From Coturnix japonica (lineage: Eukaryota; Chordata; Aves; Galliformes; Phasianidae), in the NCBI RefSeq assembly GCF_001577835.2, contig NC_029527.1, forward strand, positions 1,450,809-1,514,808: DNA of 64,000 bases. Direction: 5' to 3'. The position numbers and the translations under genes were made by a program. The notes beneath the pieces are model-generated. The model was not told the origin of the DNA. It did not search any database and saw only the letters and a program-made list of their open reading frames with translations. This document shows positions 23,001-31,956 of this stretch, piece by piece; the stretch's first letter is position 1; every line of letters begins with the position of its first letter.

Positions 23001-26000
23001 AGCTGGATCAAATCCCACTCAGTTAATGCTTGCAACTCCCCCTCCATATATTTCAGTTTGATTTCTCCTCTGATCAAACTAAGAAACTAATTTTCCTTGA
23101 ATCCCGTCTGGCAAAAACCCATTTCAGAAGAACATTCTACCACAGGGAGCCAATGCTTCTGCAATGGGGCGCAGGGGCCAGTTCCCACATTCCCCTCACA
23201 CCGCTACCTTTTTGATCAGCACTGCAGCAGCAAGTCTCAGCTAATGCCCCCAGGCTGGCCTGGTGGCTCCCCTGGCCACCACTGCCCCAAGTGCAAAGCA
23301 ATTACACACAGCCACAGGCCTGGGTTTTATGCCTCTGAATCACCCTCAGCATGGCGCACAGCCACTACCTCCAGACCGGTGTTGCTGCTCACTTTGGGTT
23401 AATAAACCCAAAAAGAAAACCCAGCTCTGCAGCCTTCCTGTTACTCAGAGACTGAAGCGACAGGCGTCTTGAGGCACCCAATGCAAACTCCCACCAGCAC
23501 AGAGTAGTGTCAGTATCGGCATGGCTTGAAGAAAACCTGAACAAAATTCACACAATGGGTAGAGACAAAGTCTAGCAAGGGATGGGAAAGTTACCTTGAG
23601 AGAGGAACACAGCATCTCTGTCTCTCCCAGCACCTTCTGGAGAGACTCTATCATGGCATTGCGTACATCCAGAGTGTCCCGCAGCCCATCCACGATGGCC
23701 TGGCATTCCCTCTTCTCTTTCTCTAAAAGGAAAAAAAACCATCATGGCCTAAAAACCCAGACCTCAGCAGCCCCACATACAACAGCAGTAGCACAAAAAA
23801 CCAACACTGATTGCAGGCTCCAGGCTGCTGAGTTGGCCAGTCCTGTAGAGACCCATTTCCCTAAATGCTGTCTGCAACTGGGCTTGTAGCGAGCAATTGC
23901 TTCTCCCAGTGCCAGCAGGCTTCAAGATTTTCTTCAGTAAAGATAACATGTTCCTTTTAATAGCTTTCCAGTGCCAGCCCTGCTAGCATTAAGCTGATGT
24001 ATCTTAACTCCTGCATGCTCTCCAAGCCAGGCGTGTGCAGAACTGCTCTCTGGAGTCACACTGAGCTGGAGAGCTGAGCCCTGAGCTCATCCTCTCTACG
24101 CAGAGCCTGGCGTGCGGGGCAGACCTTTGGGGGCTGCAAACAGCCAGCCTGCTCACACAGGGACCACAGCACTGCGTCACCATGCTGCTGCACCTACCCC
24201 ACAGCACCGCCAGCATGATGCACCCACCTCCTTGTGCAGGCAGCCCAGCACAAGGCACACAGCCTTGACCACACGAGGGAGAAGAAGACTGTGAAAACAG
24301 TGCCAGATTTCCATTTGTTTTGGTGAGAGAAGGGAAGAACAGCTCACAAAGCAACAACCATCATCATCAGCTGACAGAGCTAAGCAGGGAACAGCCAGTT
24401 CAGCTGCTGAGCAACGAGGAAAAGAAGTAAGCCCTCAGTGCAACTCTGGTGAGGGCAGGGTAAAGTCTTGAGTTCCTTCTGTCTCTGTCAAAACTGCCTG
24501 TGGCTCCAGTCTGACAACAGCAAGGAGTCGCTCAACATCCCTCCAAAAGGGCCATTCCTCCTTCCAAGCAATTCAGTGTCAGGTTGTGCCACCGCATCCC
24601 ACAGAAGCATGGCACTGCTGGACCACAGTAAGGCAGCCACATGGGACTGGAGAAGGTCAGGAAGAACACATCCCAACAGAAACTCACAGGTGGCTGGGGA
24701 AGTGTTGAAGGAAACACACTTCTTAGTAAAGCCTTTTTTCTCTCTTGGTCTGAATAACCCTTCCTCACCAGAGGCAGCACAGCCTGGACTCCACATCCAC
24801 CAGAAGAGCCTGGGCTTTCCCTTCCTCCGATCCCAGCTGCCCAGAGGCAGATGGCAGGAGTCGAACCTCCCCATGCTGCAGGAATGAGTTCTCAGCTTGT
24901 TCCAAGTACCTCCCACTGCTCCTGCTGGGTCTGCACAGAGCTCTGCACCTCAGGAGCCATTTGCAAGCTGATCAGAGACTGGCAATTACACAGTTACACT
25001 ACAGCCATGGAGCTCAGAGCACATCTTTAAGAGAATTTATACACAAGAACCACCAGAGAGCAGAGTGCCCATAGCAAAGGAGGCATGAGGTGGGAAGGAA
25101 CTGCTTCTTTCCAATATGAAAAGAGGATGGGACAGGGAATGTCACATCCAACCTCTACTCACCAGAAGCTGAGAAGATGAGCAGGCCTTCAAGCAGTTTT
25201 TCTTGGATAACATCCTAGCAATAATCCCAGCCACCTTCCCCAGAAGATCTGGCTCTCTACCAAGTCACTAAACTCAACCGAGCTGGCAAGAGAATGAGCC
25301 TCAGAATAGAGACGTGCAGGCTGTGCAATCCTGCTCTGGGGCTAAGGACCGAATCCTCAATCTACTGGCTAGCTGAGTCTGTCTCGTGCAGGGAAGGCAG
25401 AGGAAAGACGACTCGCAGGGCGTGGGTGAGCCCCCGGCATTCTTTAAAGATTTTTCCTTTCTGCTAGTGTGTCTTTGGATTTCTGTCACTCAGACTGACA
25501 TTTTCCTTTCACTGCTCATGACTCATGTCCTGATGACAGGCTGCCTACAGACGATGCTCGAAACCCATCGACAAGTCTCCAGGGCTTTTGCTTTTCCTGC
25601 CTCCCTCAAACATCCTCTAAAATTAAAAGATGGGAAAAATGGAAGTGCACACAGCAAACTCCGTCTGCTCTTCAAGTGACACATGTGGCAATGCAACAGC
25701 CAAACAAAAGCTGACACCTTCCCACTGCAGCTCGGGCACCACTGCAGCTGTTAGAAGGAACAAGCCTTTGGCACATGCAGATGTGAGCTCAGACCATAGG
25801 TTCTGATTTCAGCAAGCTTACCCCAGTTAGAGCTCAGCTGGGCTAGTTTGTGAACTCTGGCTCCATTATAGAGGTTTTATGTAGCTTTGGGCAGCCTTTC
25901 CTCAAAGAAAAAGCTCTGAAGAAGCTGCTCCAGCAAAGCAGCTCACAGCCTGCACTGTGCCCTCAGCTTCAGTGAGAGGAAGCTCTGCACACACGCTCCT

Positions 26001-29000
26001 CAGACCTGGAGAAGCAGCTCAGGCAGGCAGAGCCCAGGGCCTGCTGGCAGCTGGAACTCACCTTTCATGGAGAGCTGAGCCTTCACCTTGTCCAGTTCAT
26101 TCTGAAACGCAACACAGAAAACCCGATTAGGAAACAGCCTGCAGAGAAGCTTTCACCATATCTTCAAAGGACCCGAGAGGTTTCTCGGCAGGACATTTGC
26201 ACCAGCCATGTGCTAAGAATAGCATGCATTAGCAGCAGGCACCAAGCTACAAACAAGTATTATCACAGGGAACGCAAAGAGCACCTCCAACTGGCATTCT
26301 TTGGGGAGAGAAGAGACGATCCCAGTTCTGTCTTAGCCTTGTCAACCTTGCGTTTCTCACACTGTCAGTCATCCCGTTTTAGCTGAATAATTTTGGAAGG
26401 CTCACAGGGTAACTCAGGAAATCAGACAGGAAGAATTTTTATAATGTTTTACCTAAACAAGGCAATAAAACAGGGATGTTGCCAGACTATCTGGATCAAG
26501 AGCCACTTTGAACTGACGTGAACTTGAGCAGCGTGCAGATGAGAGACACGAAAGCACATCCAAACACCTGAAAAGGTGGCAAAGCATTAAGATCAAAAGG
26601 CACCACCAGCATTCTGATGGACACTAAGTCACTGCAGCGTGGGATGCTGATATCAACTAACAGCTGAGCCAAACGGCCATAAACAGATCGCCAATAAACC
26701 CATCTATACCAAACAGTGGGCACGTAATGTCCCCTGGGCACCCCAAAAGCCTGGGGGAGGTCAGGCATTTCTAACACCTTCATTAAGGATTGGAGAGAGG
26801 GAGCAAATGCGTGTGGTTTAAATTATGGATGAAGTGATATAACCTACGAACGCTGGAAAATAGCCAAAGGATGGAGAGAGTTTATAAAGATAGGCAATAT
26901 ATATATTTATATACATATTTATAACTCGCACCACATTACAGATAGAGGGAGGGAAAAAAAAAATACAGGAAAGAGTCAACAGAAGATGACTTAAAAAGCT
27001 GTGTTAGAGCTGCAGAGGAAAGCACATAACAAGCCAGGCAGGAACTGCAGTGGAATAAAACCACAATAAAATGCCAACACAGTACTGAAGCCGAGCACAC
27101 AAATCTGTGCAGCCTGGAACGCTACATGCAAATCTGAGCTGAGAATAGCAGTAGCAGTGACCACGGAGCTGACAGGACCAGAGCAAAGCTCTGCTAGTGA
27201 CAGCAAAGGCAGGAAGGAGAGCAGGGGATCTAAAGCTGGGTAAGCAGAAGGGACAGAGGGTAAAGCCTAGCAGAGCAGACTTGGATTTGCCCCCAGGGGG
27301 ACAACAGAGGGCTGAGGTAGAAATAGCTCTGCTGCAGGAACTATTCTGATGCAGCCTCCTCTGAGTCCTATTCAGGAACGATTAGTGAGCTCACAAGATG
27401 TGCTAATTAGCATGATAGCAAAAGAAATCCTGGGCTACCGCAGGCAGCTATGTAACATTACCTCATTCATCAACTTAATCTGAAATCCCTCATCTTCCTC
27501 CACTGTTCCTAACCGCTGCTCCCAGTTTTTACTCCTCTGATAGACGCAAGCTCCTTTCTCTCTCCGCCAGCCTGATTACAAGAGAATGCTGCCACAAGAT
27601 ATTGCCACCACAAGCAGTCAGCTGTCCTCCCAGGTTTCTACCCTCCCCCGCCTGCCTCCCTTTTTGCCAAGCTGAACAAAGTACCCCCAAATCCTTCATA
27701 AGATGGGCTCTCAGCTCCCTAGTGACTAGGATGCTGGGCTCCAGCAAGCCCCGGGGCAGTCTTACTCCCCAAAACTAACATTTCTGCGATCACAGCAGCC
27801 ATACTGAAACTGTTCTGATCGCTGAGGACCATCTTTAAAAGCAATACAAGAAAAAAAAGAACAAACAGGCTCAGCATTGAAAAGCTGAGATATACCGCAG
27901 TGCTCAACCTGTGGTCTGCAGCTACTCCAGGGAACCAGGTTACCTTTGGAGCGTCAGCTGAAACCGATGTCTGGCAGTGGGAAGCAGAGCAGCCTCAGCT
28001 CACATTCAATCCCAAGCATTTCAGAGCCGAAGTGAGAGTGGGGATCAGCAAAGACTGATTACTCAGAAGATAATTTGGATAATTCTGCATCAAGATGCTA
28101 CAAGGCAGTTCTTCCAAGCACTTCTATCTGAGTACATAACAGATTTATCTCTCCACGATGACACAGCTTCACCCTCAGCTTTCTAGCACACGGAAGCACG
28201 TTCTCTAACCCCAGTCCAACTTTGTCACAGCAAGAGGCCAAGCTCTCATTTCAGGGCACCTACATGCTGCACAGATATAGCTCCAGCTGATTACACAGCT
28301 GACTAATTAGAACAACCCCCAGAGCTATCCATGGGGCAGTAGTTCCCATACCAACCAACCACGCTCTACACAGAAAATACTTCATTCTTCCCTATTAAAC
28401 AGTGACCTCACCTCCCTCATTAGAAAATCTACCTGCTGAAGTCTTGACACTGCTCTAATGGCAACAAAATAAACGTTGTAGGAGCTGTCTTGCTGCCATG
28501 CAAGTCAGAAGTCTTCCATGAGAGGAAGAGCCAGGCTTCAGCACTGTCTACATGGAGGGAAAAGCAGAGGGAGCCCACCTTGGACCCTGGGGAGTGGATA
28601 AGAGGAAAAAGAAAGCTTTTCTAGGGCATTTTTCACCATTCAGCCCATCACTGAGTCACTCATCTATTTACACTTATGAGAGCCAATCTGAATGCATCCT
28701 AAAGGCAATGTTTACCTCCTTCAAGCCACTGCTTTGCATCTAAGGCGCACAGCTTCCAGTGCCCAGAGATGCTTTTTCATTTCCTCCGCACACATATTTG
28801 GTCTCCAGTTTCTTTATTAGTGGTCTTTGAGAACGACAGTGCTGCTGACATCACAGTCTGGCTTGCTTTATTTTAAAAACATACAATATACATATAGCAG
28901 TTGCCATGACAATACTAATTATGGTAATTATTGCACATGCCGATTCTAAATACGAGAGGATACAAGCATCCCATTATACCAAGGTCAACTGATGACTTTT

Positions 29001-31282
29001 TTTGGAACAGATAATTCCACCACATAAGGAGCCATGCTTCATCCATATTAAGCAACGGAGTAGAGCACAGAACAGCCCCTCTGCGTTAATTCCTCCTCGC
29101 ACCCAGCTCTCCACAGCAGAGTTTGGCACTTGGAGAACATCGCTCAGCTCTTCCACTCCAGCCTGGAATCCCCTTGGAACCCACCAGCAGTGCTTGCTCC
29201 TGAGGGCACAGCTTCTGACAGTCCACCTCCTAATGTCTCCAGGGAAACCAAGTCACCATTGCTGCCCCACTTCCCTACGAGCCCATGCAAATAAACCACC
29301 AGTGAAGCCACAGATACCTGCAGCAGATCACTGAATTCAGCACTTTTTCCTCACAGGCGTTTTGGCAAAAGCTCTCAAGTCACATTCCCACACAGCCACT
29401 GAGAGGAGCTTTGAGACCCAATGGAGAAGAAGCAGTTGGATACTTGTTTGATTCTGCTTTAGGAGGCTTCCAGGCTAAGTAAGAACCATAAGAAAGAATA
29501 ATGAAGCAGAAGAGGAGGCTTCTTGAGTCACTATCTGAGATTTGGTTGGAGTAAACCATCACATGGGAGACCACCTCACGATAGAGTTTGAACTGGACCA
29601 CGATAGAACACATGGACAGGCAGGAGACACTGAAGTGCTTCAGGTCTGAAACGTGAGCACAGCACAGCAAGCAGCAGCAGCTTGGGAAGCAGCTGATGGC
29701 AAAGAACCAGCACCCCCAGACATGTTTCTGAGTTGTTCAAAGCACCACAGGACAGAAGAACCCCCATCAAATACCTGCAAGGACTCTGCATCCAGTGCTG
29801 TCTGCTCATCCAGGGCAACATCAAAGAACAGCTTACTGATTATGTGCCTTTTGCTGACCTAGAGACAGAGAGGGCAGAGGTTGACTGGCACAGGCAGGGA
29901 GAAACTGTACATATAGGAAATGCATGCAGGGAGAGAAGGTGCCACCTTGTCACGAGGCCACAGGAAGCATGTCAGTCCACGTGCAACACCATCCCTGGCA
30001 ATATCCTGCTTCTGCTCAGCAGCACAACTGCAGGCCCCCCACTCAGTTTTGGGAGCATGACTCTAGCCAAGCTCCCGAGCTGCAGCAGAAAGATTCAGGC
30101 ACTTCTGAATCGAGCGCAGCCTGTTCTCTGGCAGCTAAGACCCAAGCAGCTGACGCTGAGCTAACATGATGCCAAATCCAAAGACAGAAGTACGTGCTGC
30201 TTTCTGCAGGCAGAAGGTGCTGTAATTGAATTTGATAGCTCTCCACACCTCCCCCATGCAGTTACAGCTTTGTGTTTTAAGTATTATATACAGTCATGAC
30301 ACCAGCTAATTGCATAGTTACTGCTACATAAGATGTTATTTCGCGATAACTCCATGGTAACCCAGAGATGTAAGAGGCAGCGAAGAACAGAGGGAATCAA
30401 CAAGTCAGGGAAGGAACAAGGGCCAAGACCTTGAGAGGAAGAAAAGCGTGAGTCCCAATGACAGCGGGTTGGAAGCCTGCAGCAGACCCCTCCTTCAGCT
30501 GCACGTACCGAGCCCTGTGAGGCAGCTGGGCCATAACACAGCAGAAATACTACATTGACAAGGGAGGATCTGCACATCCACGCTCCTCAGTGAGGGCAGC
30601 AACTCCATGTTAAGAGCTATGGCAGCACAGTTGTATGGCACAGCTCTGAGGCCTCAGGGTTTCCTTCCTACTCTTCATATCGATACACAAACAGCAAATG
30701 CTCCATCACAAAGCTCAGTAAAGCATGGAATGGAAACCAATTCATCCCTCCCCTCCACCCCACAGGCCCAAAGCTCCGGGTCGGACGCTCCCACAGCACA
30801 AGGTGCCATAGAAAAGCAACGGCGGTACCTGGATCCTGCACTGCGGGCAGGTGCGGCTGGGAGCCGTGTCGAACCACTGGAACAGGCTGAGGACGGAAAG
30901 GGAAACAGCGGGTCAGAGCGGCACCGACAGCAGGCCGCAGCCCCGCGTGTAGGCCGCAACCGGGCGGTGTAGGCCGCAACCGGGCGGTGTAGAGGCCGGC
31001 AGCGGGCGGTGAGTAGGTCACCGGCAAGCCGGATAGCGGGTAGGCCGCAGCCCGGCGGGGTAGGCCGCAGCCCGGCGGGGTAGGCCGCAGCCCGGCGGGG
31101 TAGGCCGCAGCCGGCGGGGTTTAGGCGCGCGCCGGCGGGTAAGGCCCGCCCCGCGGGGCTAGAGCCGCACCCGCCCGCAAGGCTCACCATCCCGGTGAGA
31201 AGGTGTGCCGCAACGGCACAGGACACATGTAAGGCGTTGTCGAGAAATCCGGAGCAGATGGGCTAGTGCCGCGGATCGGCAT
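11043..31282 (-). CDS. TRAIP: TRAF-interacting protein, RING E3 ubiquitin ligase
   Basis: TRAIP is a replisome-associated ubiquitin ligase that ubiquitylates CMG helicase at converging or crosslink-stalled forks. Fifteen minus-strand exons: 31282-31188, 30886-30829, 29858-29775, 26101-26062, 23722-23595, 21235-21141, 20527-20414, 15524-15437, 14116-14027, 13805-13717, 13526-13371, 13169-13121, 12600-12475, 11958-11908 and 11171-11043. Exons 2-15 have GT/AG boundaries, agree in phase and give about 431 residues; with exon 1 the total is about 464 (human 469). Motifs: APSRTCPQCRIQ (RING end), a coiled coil from KLFFDVALDE to EILSLKKK, LDDTFEVDTP, GYDGLGGRTKFIQP, and a C-terminus RASLDAFLQ where human has a PIP-box-like QAKLDTFL. 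Exon 1 is damaged (separate entry). The intron between exons 7 and 8 holds an LTR retroelement. Confidence 0.95.
15525..15760. other. TRAIP intron 7 left of the retroelement; nothing notable
   Basis: The only other part of this intron, 19723-20413, is likewise unremarkable apart from a palindromic CCATGGTGACATGCATGTCAC-like patch near 20196-20216. No exon or RNA gene is seen. Confidence 0.6.
15766..16278 (+). repeat. 5' LTR of the intronic retroelement
   Basis: This LTR of about 513 bp starts TGTCATGG and ends near AACCGTGA. It has a TATA-like TATATTTAA near 15919 and an ACTACATCTCCCAG motif (15871-15884) of the ZNF143/THAP11 type. It is oriented opposite to TRAIP. Confidence 0.8.
17520..18188. 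repeat. GC-rich tandem array inside the retroelement
   Basis: Alternating units of about 20 bp based on CCGAGCACGACACTCTCCAGT and CCGAGCACGGCGCCCTCCGG, making a higher-order unit of about 41 bp. There are some sixteen copies with small length variation. The array runs into the N gap, so its true length is unknown. Confidence 0.9.
18189..18288. other. Assembly gap, 100 N
   Basis: Exactly 100 N, the usual placeholder for a gap of unknown size. It falls at the end of the tandem array and at an orientation switch of the retroelement. Confidence 0.99.
18289..18707 (-). repeat. Second LTR copy, opposite orientation, cut by the gap
   Basis: The reverse complement matches the first ~430 bp of the 5' LTR nearly base for base. 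On the minus strand, just before its TGTCATGG start, lies the purine run AGGGGTGGAA (18708-18717), as expected of a polypurine tract. The copy ends at the assembly gap; LTR-terminal sequence reappears in plus orientation at 19641-19717. Confidence 0.85.
21236..29774. other. Large TRAIP introns without other genes
   Basis: Between TRAIP exons 6 and 3 (broken only by exons 5 and 4) the DNA is intronic. I see no other protein-coding exon, tRNA or clear repeat. An AT-rich patch at 26890-26960 is a simple TA/TTA tract. A patch at 28860-28960 is AT-rich and includes GTTGCCATGACAAT (28900-28913), which resembles an RFX X-box; it may be a regulatory element. Confidence 0.55.
30935..31165. repeat. GC-rich minisatellite in TRAIP intron 1
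   Basis: Repeats of about 18-21 bp built on GGTAGGCCGCAGCCCGGCGG, roughly ten copies of varying quality, fill most of the 300-bp intron between TRAIP exons 1 and 2. Late copies look garbled, in line with sequencing noise. Confidence 0.85.
31188..31282 (-). CDS. TRAIP: TRAIP exon 1 (RING start), reading frame disturbed
   Basis: The minus strand reads ATGCCGATCCGCG (Met-Pro-Ile-Arg), then, in shifting frames, ICS-F-DNA and HTF-H before a GTGAGC donor at 31187. This is the human pattern MPIR...ICSDFF...CGHTFH. The exon is 95 nt where 98 would be expected, and several single-base insertions and deletions are needed to read it, so no single frame spans the RING cysteines. Exon 2 to exon 15 are clean. 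Base-calling error in GC-rich DNA beside a tandem repeat is more likely than true loss of the gene. Confidence 0.75.
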
Positions 31283-31450
31283 CGCGGAGAACCGGAAGTA
31301 CCGGATGGAACGGAAGTAGACGGAATCGCTCACAAACCGCGCGACGCCGCGCCGTTCAAACCGGGCCGCCAGGCCGACGCACTTCCCGGTTCAGGCAGGA
31401 TGTGACGTCACGGTGCGGGCGGGTCCCGCAGCCGCCATGACACGCCCCCT
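31283..31450 (-). promoter_or_regulatory. TRAIP: TRAIP promoter with ETS and CRE motifs
   Basis: Upstream of the TRAIP ATG lie ACCGGAAGT (31291-31299) and CGGAAGT (31311-31317), which are ETS-family sites, and one perfect TGACGTCA at 31403-31410. The region is CpG-rich and sits in the gap of about 310 bp after the CAMKV polyadenylation site. Confidence 0.7.
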
Positions 31451-31612
31451 GTGCGGGCGGCCCCGCCCACGCCCGGCCCGACCGGCCGCTCTGCCCTCAG
31501 AGCCCCGACCTCCCTCCACCCGGCCCCATCCACCGCCCTCCCGGTACCGACCCCCCGGACTGCTGTCGCTCGTTTGCTATGGCCGCCGTCCCAGTTTGCC
31601 CTCGCGCGGGTC

Positions 31613-31618
31613 TTTATT
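31613..31618 (-). terminator. CAMKV: CAMKV polyadenylation signal
   Basis: AATAAA on the minus strand, 338 nt after the CAMKV stop codon. The next gene on the strand, TRAIP, starts translation about 330 bp further on. Confidence 0.8.
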
Positions 31619-31956
31619 TGCCGGAGATACAGCGGGCAATGCAGCGGCCGGGGGCGGCGGGACGACGGGAGGGATGGACGGTACCGACACCCCCCCCCCC
31701 ATCCCAGCCCCCGTTCCCGCCTCGGGCCCGGCCCGTGAGCGCATCCCGGGGTGTCCGCGGGGATCTCTGAGCATCCCCGGGCTGCGGGGGGCGGGAGGGG
31801 GGGAGGCGGCGGGGGACGGACCGAGAGAGCGGCGGGGACCGGGAGGGGACGGGCTCCATGCAGGGCGCTGCCCCGCTCTCCGCTGGGGGCACGTAGAAAA
31901 GTGGGGCGCAGGCGGGGGGTGCGGGGGCCATGCCGGGGCTGTGGACACGGGGCCGC

